Assembly (NCBI GenBank): GCA_945861255.1
Contig: CAMAUG010000209.1
Coordinates: 1 to 7,004 of the forward strand
Direction of reading: 5' to 3'
From: Candidatus Sulfopaludibacter sp. SbA3
GTDB taxonomy: Bacteria > Acidobacteriota > Terriglobia > Bryobacterales > Bryobacteraceae
Length of the DNA stretch: 7,004 nt
This document shows, piece after piece, positions 1 through 5,650 of the stretch. Position 1 is the first letter of the stretch, and the number at the start of each line of letters is the position of its first letter. A program made the position numbers and the translations under genes. The notes under the pieces were generated by a model. That model saw only the letters and a list, made by a program, of their open reading frames with translations, had not been told where the DNA came from and made no database searches.

Positions 1-141
1 GGCAGCAAAGTCGCTGGCGTAGGCGCGGATACCTTATGGTTGTTCATGGATGGAGATTCTTTCTCGCCCTGCTCTGTAATTAGCGGTCGAGGAGTGTCTC
101 ACTCATGTTGGCACGGAGGGGTCGCGGAGAATGACGCCCGC
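1..141. other. No supportable gene; left edge
   Basis: I see no convincing gene here. Plus frame 1 stays open from base 1 to a TAA at 220-222, but its translation resembles no family I know and its last codons run through the repeated block starting at 142. A minus-strand ATG at 47-45 could begin a gene leaving the window, but only 15 codons are visible and no good ribosome site precedes it. Together with 142-369 this makes about 370 bases without a supported gene. Confidence 0.5.
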
Positions 142-160
142 GGCGTCCACCGGCGTCCAC
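141..160 (+). repeat. Exact tandem 10-bp repeat at start of copy 1
   Basis: CGGCGTCCAC occurs twice back to back. The matching place in copy 2 (2757-2776) has TGGCGTCCAC followed by CGGAGTCCAC. A 10-bp period places the units on the same helix face, as expected for adjacent protein-binding sites such as recombinase arm sites. The role is inferred. Confidence 0.55.
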
Positions 161-267
161 TGAGCGATAGGCTAAGTCTTGTGTTCTGGTGTTCCTGTCT
201 ACAAGTCATTGATATTTCTTAAATGGCATGGAAGAGGTCAAGGGTTCGAATCCCTTCAGGTCCACCA
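142..267 (+). repeat. tRNA-3'-half-like direct repeat, copy 1
   Basis: This is the left copy of a direct repeat whose partner starts at 2758 (offset exactly 2616 bp, no gaps). Two blocks are conserved: 142-165 (22 of 24 bases identical) and 197-255 (53 of 59), with a weaker stretch between. The right end looks like the 3' half of a tRNA: T-stem AAGGG (240-244), T-loop TTCGAAT (245-251), stem CCCTT (252-256), acceptor-like CAGGTCC (257-263) and ACCA (264-267). No 5' acceptor strand GGACCTG, D-arm or anticodon arm is present, so it is not a functional tRNA gene. tRNA 3' ends are classic integration sites for tyrosine recombinases; reading this as an attachment site is inference. Confidence 0.7.
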
Positions 268-369
268 AAACTCCTCAAACACTTACGGGTCTTGGCCTTT
301 CGATTCCCCGCCCGGGGAGTCACATCCCGAGTCTTCCTCGACCGGTGGAGCTACTGCTCTTTGCCCGAC

Positions 370-1716
370 TTACATCCGGCGGACCACATCGCCCGGTTCG
401 GGTATCCCGCGCGCTACTCGGCGCCACGATCCGTCGGGTTGTCGTACCTCGTAGTCGCTCATCACCAGCGGCACCGTCACGGAGCCGACGTCCCCGGCTT
501 CACCGGCGTTGTTCGATCCGGCCATATGCAGGTGCGCGTTGTCCGGAAACAGGCTGACCTGCGCCATCGCCTGACCGGCGGTCAAATGCTGTCCGAGGGT
601 CACCCGCACGGAGTTGGGGAGCAGGTGCTGACAGGTCCGTACGACCCCGTCGGCGGCACGCACATGGACCCAGTTGTCCGGCTGCGCTTTCGCGGCGGGC
701 TGTTCGTCGTACTCGCGTATGACGTCGCCGGAACAAGGCGCGTAAATGGGGGCACCCATCGTCCCGGCCGGGTAGGCGTCGCTGGCGGGATAATCGGCGA
801 CGACGAAGTCCCAGCAAAACGCGGCGTAGCCGAAATGCGTGTAGCTGCCCTGGCGCGCCCACCCTTGCGGGATGTACCACGAATCCCCGGCGGCGAACGG
901 CAACCGCGTCTCGGCTGTTCGCGGAAGCGGCATGCTTAGACGGTCGGCGAGGCCGTTCCAGCTCCGGTCCCTGGCGACCGCCTGCGCTTCGCCGTGAAGC
1001 GCGGCCTTGAAGCGGTCTTTGACGAAGCGCCACGAGGCGAGCACTGTAGGATCGCCGCTGCCGACGCGGTGTTGCGTGATGACGCGAGAGAGATCTTGAG
1101 GCGAGAGAGCGCGGCGGTAGATCACCACATCGGCGACCTTGCCGTAGAACTGCGCTTCGTGACCGTTCAGCAATAGACCGTCGGCCGCTCGGCCAAACCG
1201 GAGGGTGCCGTCCGGTACATCGCGACCGCCGACGGCAACCGATGCGACCGCGGCGCCGTCCAGGTACACCGTCAGCGTGTTCGCCTGCCGAACCGCCGCG
1301 AGGTGATACCAGCGATCGTTCCGCAGCGCGACGTTGATCGTCTGCTGCGATCGCTCGACCCGAATCAACAGCTTCGATTCCGGCGCGCCCAGCGGTCCCC
1401 ACGCCTCCGCCTGGCCAATGACGTAGTTGCCGGACCCCTGCACCGCGAGAATCGGCCCCTCGTAGGCGTATGGGTACTGAAACAGTACCCACGCGCTGAT
1501 CGTGTGGTCGGCCGCATAGAAGTCCGAGAAGGGTACGGGCGTATCGGCGTATCCGGTCCATCCGAATGCCAGCGCGCGCACCGGGCGCGGCTTCGGCCGT
1601 GGCGGTTTTCGCGGCTTCGGGTTGCGCGGCTTTGGCCGCTTGGGGCGTGGCGGTTTCGAGGGGCGCGGCGCGGGTGGCTTCCGGGGGCGTGGTGCCGAGG
1701 ATGTCTTTTTCGCCAT
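370..1716 (-). CDS. LamG (concanavalin-like) plus M23-peptidase-like protein
   Basis: A 448-residue protein in three parts. Residues 4-46 are a Lys/Pro/Arg-rich tail (APRPRKPP, NPKPRKPP) with no hydrophobic signal peptide. Residues 50-215 look like a LamG_3 jellyroll: HTISAWV, RWYHLAAVRQ, LTVYLDGAAVAS and the closing YGKVADVVIYRRALS. Residues 280-400 carry the M23 (lysostaphin-like) pattern: H294 with D303 in THFGYAAFCWDF, GAPIYAPCSGDVI, H364 in TCQHLLP, and the HLH pair 395-397. These would be the zinc ligands and a catalytic His, so murein endopeptidase activity is possible; some relatives are non-catalytic. The start is firm: AAGGAG (1730-1725) lies 8 bases before the ATG. It is downstream of higBA on the same strand, with 125 bases between, so it may be a separate transcript. 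Without a visible export signal, how it would reach peptidoglycan is unclear. Confidence 0.85.
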   Translation of the reverse strand: MAKKTSSAPRPRKPPAPRPSKPPRPKRPKPRNPKPRKPPRPKPRPVRALAFGWTGYADTPVPFSDFYAADHTISAWVLFQYPYAYEGPILAVQGSGNYVIGQAEAWGPLGAPESKLLIRVERSQQTINVALRNDRWYHLAAVRQANTLTVYLDGAAVASVAVGGRDVPDGTLRFGRAADGLLLNGHEAQFYGKVADVVIYRRALSPQDLSRVITQHRVGSGDPTVLASWRFVKDRFKAALHGEAQAVARDRSWNGLADRLSMPLPRTAETRLPFAAGDSWYIPQGWARQGSYTHFGYAAFCWDFVVADYPASDAYPAGTMGAPIYAPCSGDVIREYDEQPAAKAQPDNWVHVRAADGVVRTCQHLLPNSVRVTLGQHLTAGQAMAQVSLFPDNAHLHMAGSNNAGEAGDVGSVTVPLVMSDYEVRQPDGSWRRVARGIPEPGDVVRRM

Positions 1717-1841
1717 CGGAGGTGCTCCTTACCCCGTTGCGGTGCACCTGTGTTTACAGTCTAGCGCGGGGCGGGCGGAGACCACCTGGGATCCAGGACG
1801 CTGGGGGTTCAAAGGCCCCATTCTGCTGCGATTGCTGTAAT
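1717..1841. other. Spacer between higA and the LamG/M23 gene
   Basis: The spacer holds the ribosome site above, a small inverted repeat CCTGG-GAT-CCAGG (1785-1797) and a TGGGG/CCCCA hairpin with a nine-base loop about 25 bases past the higA stop (around 1802-1818). No T-run follows the hairpin on the minus strand, so I do not call a terminator. I could not identify a convincing promoter for the downstream gene. Confidence 0.4.
1725..1730 (-). promoter_or_regulatory. Shine-Dalgarno site of the LamG/M23 gene
   Basis: On the minus strand AAGGAG sits 8 bases upstream of the ATG at 1716-1714. It decides the start over an overlapping open frame that begins at 1747 and shows no comparable site. Confidence 0.75.
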
Positions 1842-2162
1842 CTATGCCGACCGCCGAATCGGTATGAAACGGATCTCGACCCGCTGATTCAGCGCGCCCG
1901 CGATCCTGCGCAACATTGCCAGGGAGTGGCCTTCGTAATCGGCATCCTCAAGTCGGCAGATGACCGATGCAGTGGTGCCGATGAGCCTGGCAAGCTGAGT
2001 TTGGGTGAGGGCCGCCGCTGCCCTCAGTTCGTGGATTTTGCGGGCGATCTCCTCGTTGGCGCGCGCCTCTTCCAGGTTCTTCAGCCGGGCCGGTTTACCT
2101 TCGTAGAACCGGCGGTGAAGGACTTCCACCGCATCGCGAGTCGGTTTCAACGTCTTTGGCAT
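1842..2162 (-). CDS. higA: HigA-type antitoxin, XRE-family helix-turn-helix
   Basis: A 106-residue protein. Residues 50-90 form a classic XRE/Cro helix-turn-helix: ALTQTQLARLIGTTAS, then VICRLEDADYEGHS with LAMLRRIAGAL. The N-terminal 40 residues are charged and helical, where related antitoxins hold the toxin. Family members neutralise the toxin by binding it and repress their own operon. Start choice: GAGGAGG lies 6 bases before the ATG at 2162-2160, and that site lies inside the last codons of the toxin gene. The toxin TGA (2166-2164) is separated from this ATG by one base, which suggests translational coupling. A longer in-frame opening to 2267 exists but would overlap the toxin and lacks this site. 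The likely operator is the palindrome at 2547-2562. Confidence 0.9.
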   Translation of the reverse strand: MPKTLKPTRDAVEVLHRRFYEGKPARLKNLEEARANEEIARKIHELRAAAALTQTQLARLIGTTASVICRLEDADYEGHSLAMLRRIAGALNQRVEIRFIPIRRSA

Positions 2163-2163
2163 C

Positions 2164-2532
2164 TCAAGCCTCCTCATAAGTGTGTTTCGCCGGATTCGCC
2201 TCAAACCGTTTCTTGCGCTCAACGGCATGATCGATCTCTTTCGGCGGGACCACCCGCTCTTTCGCAAGACCGTGAGAGACCACGGCCGCCATCGCGCCGT
2301 GGAAGAAATACAGTACCCGGTGGTGAACGCCTCCCAGGCTGACGCGCAGTTCGTAAATGCCGTCGCGCATGAAGTCCGCTTCGGGTCGACGCAGTTCGTG
2401 GCCCATCTCGCGCAATCGCCCCAACCGGAGGTAGCACTTGTCCTGTGCCTTCGCCGGCAGCTTGTCGAACCACTCGATGAACGGGCATGATCCGTCTTCC
2501 TCCCGGTAGAGGGCGACTTTGGTCTTGGGCAC
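2164..2532 (-). CDS. higB: HigB/RelE-type toxin (phage Gp49-like family)
   Basis: A 122-residue protein beginning PKTKVALYREEDG. Family hallmarks are PFIEWFDKLPAKAQDK (17-32), GHELRRPEADFMRDGIYELR (44-63), the RVLYFFHG strand (72-79), VVSHGLAKE (84-92) and the basic tail around ERKKRFEANP. This is the Gp49-like branch (PF05973) of the RelE/ParE superfamily; characterised HigB proteins are ribosome-dependent mRNA endonucleases. Toxin-before-antitoxin order is the HigBA signature. I chose the GTG at 2532-2530 because relatives I recall start at PKTKV and the palindromic operator lies just upstream. An in-frame ATG at 2646 would add 38 unfamiliar residues and bury the operator in coding sequence. 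Only a weak GGGA precedes the GTG. Confidence 0.88.
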   Translation of the reverse strand: MPKTKVALYREEDGSCPFIEWFDKLPAKAQDKCYLRLGRLREMGHELRRPEADFMRDGIYELRVSLGGVHHRVLYFFHGAMAAVVSHGLAKERVVPPKEIDHAVERKKRFEANPAKHTYEEA

Positions 2533-2540
2533 TCGATCCC

Positions 2541-2569
2541 AGTTTATTCGCAATATTGCGAAAGCGCAA
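2541..2569 (-). promoter_or_regulatory. higBA promoter with embedded palindromic operator
   Basis: TTCGCAATATTGCGAA (2547-2562) is a perfect 16-bp palindrome. On the minus strand it fills almost exactly the 17-base spacer between a -35-like TTGCGC (2569-2564) and a -10-like TAAACT (2546-2541), so a bound HigA dimer would block RNA polymerase. The boxes match consensus only moderately. Transcription would begin near 2533, essentially at the GTG, implying a leaderless toxin message. A second candidate -10, TATAAA at 2617-2612, would give a leader of about 70 bases. Confidence 0.55.
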
Positions 2570-2582
2570 GTCTGCTTGCGAA
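2565..2582. promoter_or_regulatory. Second operator-like inverted repeat upstream of higB
   Basis: CGCAAG-TCTG-CTTGCG (2565-2580) is an inverted repeat next to the perfect palindrome. Its right arm extends to TTGCGAA (2576-2582), the same half-site found at 2556-2562, 20 bases away or about two helix turns. A second HigA site is a reasonable inference. Confidence 0.45.
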
Positions 2583-2627
2583 GCCGCGAAGGCGGTCCCC
2601 ACTCTACATGTTTTATAGAGGAATCAG

Positions 2628-2653
2628 TTGTCGTCTGCTCCGGCAAACGACAA
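2628..2653. repeat. Inverted repeat, 7-bp arms
   Basis: TTGTCGT (2628-2634) and ACGACAA (2647-2653) could pair as a stem with a 12-base loop. No T-run follows on either strand, so a terminator is unlikely. It lies upstream of the higBA promoter and its role is unknown. Confidence 0.4.
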
Positions 2654-2715
2654 TCACCACAGCCTACAACCGCGCGCGTGAAAGCACGCTACTGGCCAGT
2701 CCCAGGTGTCGAGCC

Positions 2716-2776
2716 CTGGAGTCCGCGCGGAGTCCAGACGTCCAAGAGTGGCCACCTGGCGTCCACCGGAGTCCAC
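2716..2776 (+). repeat. Cluster of GTCC-core short repeats
   Basis: Five related units occur: GGAGTCCGC (2718), GGAGTCCAG (2729), GACGTCCAA (2737), GGCGTCCAC (2758) and GGAGTCCAC (2768). The first two also make a near-perfect 22-bp palindrome (2716-2737, one mismatched symmetric pair). The last two correspond to the tandem repeat at 141-160. The arrangement resembles iteron or recombinase arm-site clusters; function is inferred. Confidence 0.5.
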
Positions 2777-2871
2777 TTAGCCGTTGTTACGTCTTTTGTT
2801 TTGCGACAGACTGTCTGTAAGTGATTGATAATTCTTAAATGGCATGGACGACGTCAAGGGTTCGAATCCCT
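2758..2871 (+). repeat. tRNA-3'-half-like direct repeat, copy 2
   Basis: This is the right copy of the repeat at 142-255. It has the same T-arm motif: AAGGG (2856-2860), TTCGAAT (2861-2867), CCCTA (2868-2872), preceded by the shared TTCTTAAATGGCATGGA (2832-2848). Similarity stops within the T-stem. Copy 1 continues into an acceptor-like CAGGTCC-ACCA, whereas copy 2 continues TCTTTGCGACA and is not tRNA-like. A 13-bp inverted repeat ACAGAC-T-GTCTGT (2806-2818) is present here but degraded in copy 1. Position 2533-2952 is otherwise without a gene. Confidence 0.7.
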
Positions 2872-2917
2872 ATCTTTGCGACAACGCGGAAGCGTTTTTC
2901 CGCGACCCACCACTCCG

Positions 2918-2926
2918 TGATATACT
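2918..2926 (+). promoter_or_regulatory. Extended -10 promoter of the tannase-family gene
   Basis: TGATATACT matches the extended -10 form TGnTATAmT. No good -35 is visible 17 bases upstream, which extended -10 promoters tolerate. Transcription would start near 2932, giving a leader of about 20 bases that just includes the AGGAGG at 2939-2944. The promoter lies beyond repeat copy 2, so this gene seems independent of the insertion. Confidence 0.55.
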
Positions 2927-2952
2927 TTCAAGCGATTTAGGAGGCTTATCCG

Positions 2953-4476
2953 TTGCGAAAATTATCACGCGTCGCGAGTCTGGTGATCGCACTGACCGCT
3001 ACTACGGCCTTCGCCGCCACCTGCGAAAGCCTGGCCTCGCTGAGGTTGCCCGACACAACCGTTACCTCGGCGGCGACGGTCCCGCAAGGAGCGTTCACTC
3101 CAGCGGGACAAAACGGCCCGACGGCTGCCGGATCGCAAAGAACGCCCTTTAGTGCCTTACCCACATTTTGCCGCGTCCTGCTGACCATCCGGCCCACCAG
3201 CGACTCCGATATTCGGATGGAGATGTGGCTCCCCGCGTCCGGCTGGAACAAGAAATTCGAAGCAAACGGCAATGGCGGCTGGTCCGGCGCTATCGCCCCG
3301 GGAACCTTGGCCGCGGGCTTGCAGCGCGGCTATGCCGCAGCCATGACCGATACCGGGCATGAAGGCGGCAGCGCCATTTTCGCCCTGGGTCACCCGGAGA
3401 AACTGGTGGATTGGGATTATCGCGCGGTGCATGAAATGGCGGTGAAGGGCAAAGCCCTCATCGAAGCGTTCTACGGTGAGGCCCCCAAGTTCTCCTACTG
3501 GAGCGGATGTTCACAAGGTGGGCGGCAAGGCCTGAAGGAAGCGCAGATGTATCCCGCCGATTTCGACGGCATCGTCGCGGGTGCGCCCGGCCTAAACTGG
3601 ACCGGCCGCTCCATGCAGACCGTCTGGATCGGACAGGCCACGCACAAGGATGAGGCCAGCTTCGTGCCGAACACTAAGTTCGCGGCGATTCATAACGCAG
3701 TGCTCGACGCTTGCGACGTGAAGGACGGCGTCAAGGACGGCGTCATCGAAGACCCCACGCGGTGCAACTTCGATCCCGGAGTTATCGAGTGCAAAGGCGC
3801 CGATTCGCCCACGTGCCTCACCTCCCCTCAAGTGGAGACGGTCCGTAAAATTTACGCATCGGTGACCAACTCACGCACCAGGCAGGAGATCTTCCCCGGC
3901 CACGAATCCGGTAGTGAGATGGGATGGAACACTATGGCCGGTCCAAACCCCTTCGGCACGGGCACGGATCTGTTCAAGTACGTGGTCTTCCAGAATCCCA
4001 ATTGGGATTACAAATCCTTCAACTTCGATAGCGATGTGGACGCGACGCTAAAGGCAGCCGGCAAATTGAACGCCATGGACGCGAATGTCAAGAGCTTCCT
4101 GAGCCGCGGCGGCAAGATGATTCAGTATCACGGCTGGGGCGATCCGCAAATCTCCCCGCGCAGCAGCGTGAATTACTACAAGAGCGTGCTCGATGCCATG
4201 GGCGGCGCCAGCCAGGTGATGGGATCGTACCGCTTGTTCATGGTCCCGGGCATGGCCCACTGCGGCGGCGGCGACGGGACGTCCACCTTCGATATGCTGG
4301 GGGCGCTGGAGCAATGGGTGGAGGCGAAGAAGGCGCCCGAGCGCATCGAAGCGTCCCGAATGCGCGACGGCAAAGTGGACCGCACGCGGCCGTTGTGCCC
4401 CTATCCGCAGGTGGCCGTGTACAAAGGCTCGGGCAGCACGGACGAGTCGGCGAACTTCACCTGTCAGGTAAAGTGA
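2953..4476 (+). CDS. Exported tannase/feruloyl-esterase-family hydrolase
   Basis: A 507-residue serine hydrolase of the tannase family (PF07519), which includes tannases, feruloyl esterases and MHETase. Family enzymes cleave esters of aromatic acids from plant polymers; the substrate here cannot be read from sequence. Residues 1-21 are a Sec signal peptide ending AFA before ATCESL, so it is exported. The catalytic set has the family CS-D-HC arrangement: S187 in GCSQGGRQ, D397 in HGWGDPQISP, H436 in PGMAHCGGG, with C186 and C437 placed to form the disulfide joining Ser and His. Residues 252-268 (DACDVKDGVKDG, then VIEDP) match the calcium-binding loop of the lid domain. Further Cys pairs fit an extracytoplasmic enzyme. 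The start is TTG, supported by AGGAGG 8 bases upstream and by the signal peptide. Length is usual for the family. Confidence 0.92.
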   Translation: MRKLSRVASLVIALTATTAFAATCESLASLRLPDTTVTSAATVPQGAFTPAGQNGPTAAGSQRTPFSALPTFCRVLLTIRPTSDSDIRMEMWLPASGWNKKFEANGNGGWSGAIAPGTLAAGLQRGYAAAMTDTGHEGGSAIFALGHPEKLVDWDYRAVHEMAVKGKALIEAFYGEAPKFSYWSGCSQGGRQGLKEAQMYPADFDGIVAGAPGLNWTGRSMQTVWIGQATHKDEASFVPNTKFAAIHNAVLDACDVKDGVKDGVIEDPTRCNFDPGVIECKGADSPTCLTSPQVETVRKIYASVTNSRTRQEIFPGHESGSEMGWNTMAGPNPFGTGTDLFKYVVFQNPNWDYKSFNFDSDVDATLKAAGKLNAMDANVKSFLSRGGKMIQYHGWGDPQISPRSSVNYYKSVLDAMGGASQVMGSYRLFMVPGMAHCGGGDGTSTFDMLGALEQWVEAKKAPERIEASRMRDGKVDRTRPLCPYPQVAVYKGSGSTDESANFTCQVK

Positions 4477-4496
4477 GAATCGGGCACGCTGCCGCC

Positions 4497-4524
4497 TTGG
4501 CGCCCTTGCCGGAACCGGTATAAG
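4497..4524 (+). promoter_or_regulatory. Possible promoter for the DUF4097 gene
   Basis: TTGGCG (4497-4502) and TATAAG (4519-4524) are 16 bases apart. The -10 matches consensus well, the -35 only in its TTG. Transcription would start near 4531, leaving a leader of about 60 bases. Read-through from the tannase gene, which ends 113 bases before the next start without a visible terminator, is the alternative. Confidence 0.3.
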
Positions 4525-4589
4525 CAGCTACCAGATTTCTGGAACAAAATGGATTCGGGTGGCGTACCCAATTCAGGGAGGAAGCCGCC

Positions 4590-5627
4590 ATGTTCCGTTT
4601 GCTTATAGCCGCGTTCGCCTTCGCATGTTCCGTTTGGGCCGTTGACACCGAGGATCTGGTGCGGAAATCCGTGCCCCTCACCAGCGCGACCCGTTTGAGA
4701 CTCAACGTCGAGTTCGGGTCCGTCCGCGTCATGCCCGGCACGGAGGGTCGCGCCGGGGTGGAAGTGTATTTTCGCGGCGTGCCCCCCAATCAAGGCGAGT
4801 TCGACCAGATGCTTCGCGATTTCAAGCTGGATGTCCGCGAGCAGGTCTCTGATGTCATCGTCAGGGCGACGTTCGTCGATGGATGGATACCGCGATCGCC
4901 TTTCGAGTTCTTCAAGCCGCGCCACCCGATCTGCGACAACTGGCGGTGCCTCAAGTATTCCAGATGGCTGCGGGAAGTGGAATTTCGTGTGACCGTGCCC
5001 CGGCAGTTCGACGCCGACGTCACGACTCGAGGAAATTCCATCTCCGTACGCGATCTGAAAGGCGAAGTGAACGCGCGTACCTCGGGCGGCAGCATCCAGT
5101 TGGAGCACATTGAGGGCCCCGTCAACGGCCGTACCTCCGGGGGAAGCATCGCGCTGGTGGGCGGCGCGGGCAGCGCGGTTGTGCGCACTTCCGGCGGCTC
5201 CATTCGCGTTTCACAGGTCAAGGGTGACGTGGATGCATCCACCAGCGGCGGGTCCATTTCTATCGAACGCTCATCCGGCCGCGTCATCGCGCGCACGTCG
5301 GGAGGAAGAATTCTACTTCGTGAGATTACCGGCTCCGTCGATGCGTCCACCTCCGGAGGCGCCGTCACGGCCTCGCTGCTGGCGCAACCTACCGGTGACT
5401 GCCGCTTGTCAACGTCGGGCGGCAGCATCCACGTGAGCGCGCCGAAGGATGTTCGCGTCAATCTTGAGGCCTCCACCAGCGGCGGCAGTGTTGCGACGGA
5501 TTTTCCGGTGCCGCGCGCCGGCGACCGCCATCGGCGCGAACTCCGTGCGCCTCTCAACGGGGGTGGGCCGCTGCTCTATCTGCACACATCAGGCGGCGGG
5601 ATCGACGTGCGCTACGCAGGTTCCTGA
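4590..5627 (+). CDS. Exported DUF4097 beta-repeat protein with TSGG repeats
   Basis: A 345-residue protein. Residues 1-17 are a signal peptide (LLIAAFAFACSVWA before VDTED), placing it in the periplasm or at the surface. After a first domain (about 30-140, with C115 and C120 close together) it becomes a beta-repeat typical of DUF4097 proteins. TSGG occurs at 164, 182, 200, 218, 236 and 254, exactly 18 residues apart, then at 275, 296 and 333. A degenerate TRGN at 146 is in the same register. Each unit reads TSGGSI plus an alternating hydrophobic strand, suggesting a right-handed beta-solenoid. Such proteins are common in Acidobacteria and Bacteroidetes, but their role is not established; a structural or adhesive envelope role is a guess. 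GGGAGG 8 bases before the ATG supports the start. The gene follows the tannase gene on the same strand. Confidence 0.85.
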   Translation: MFRLLIAAFAFACSVWAVDTEDLVRKSVPLTSATRLRLNVEFGSVRVMPGTEGRAGVEVYFRGVPPNQGEFDQMLRDFKLDVREQVSDVIVRATFVDGWIPRSPFEFFKPRHPICDNWRCLKYSRWLREVEFRVTVPRQFDADVTTRGNSISVRDLKGEVNARTSGGSIQLEHIEGPVNGRTSGGSIALVGGAGSAVVRTSGGSIRVSQVKGDVDASTSGGSISIERSSGRVIARTSGGRILLREITGSVDASTSGGAVTASLLAQPTGDCRLSTSGGSIHVSAPKDVRVNLEASTSGGSVATDFPVPRAGDRHRRELRAPLNGGGPLLYLHTSGGGIDVRYAGS

Positions 5628-5650
5628 CGCGGCCAGGCCGGAACTTTTGG

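Noticed and set aside
1..47. Start of a minus-strand gene leaving the window
   Set aside because: Only 15 codons are visible after the ATG at 47, with no clear ribosome site or recognisable sequence.
150..267. A complete tRNA gene ending in ACCA at 267
   Set aside because: Only the T-arm and 3' acceptor strand are present. The matching 5' strand GGACCTG, a D-arm and a paired anticodon arm are absent in the preceding 100 bases.
305..318. Terminator downstream of the LamG/M23 gene (TCCCC/GGGGA hairpin)
   Set aside because: The stem is only 5 bp and no T-run follows on the minus strand.
223..939. Long plus-strand open frame of 238 codons
   Set aside because: It is the antisense of the LamG/M23 gene, begins inside the repeat, has no ribosome site and matches no family I know.
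500..1747. Minus-strand open frame of 415 codons overlapping the LamG/M23 gene
   Set aside because: Its translation is Arg/Ser-rich frame-shadow sequence without domains. The overlapping frame has the ribosome site and two recognisable domains. Only its first part is noted as a finding.
1803..1818. A third T-arm-like site, GGGGG-TTCAAAG-GCCCC, between higA and the LamG/M23 gene
   Set aside because: The essential G53-C61 pair is a G-G mismatch and none of the upstream block shared by the two repeats is present. It would neatly split the cargo in two, but the evidence is too thin.
4531..4542. CCAGA-TT-TCTGG as a terminator after the tannase gene
   Set aside because: The stem is 5 bp with a two-base loop and no T-run follows.
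4790..5557. Minus-strand open frame opposite the DUF4097 gene
   Set aside because: Its PPEV/PPLV repeats are just the antisense of the TSGG codons; no start signal or family.
5026..5600. CRISPR-like or DNA tandem array in the TSGG region
   Set aside because: The 54-bp periodicity is at protein level. DNA units differ by synonymous codons and there are no spacers.
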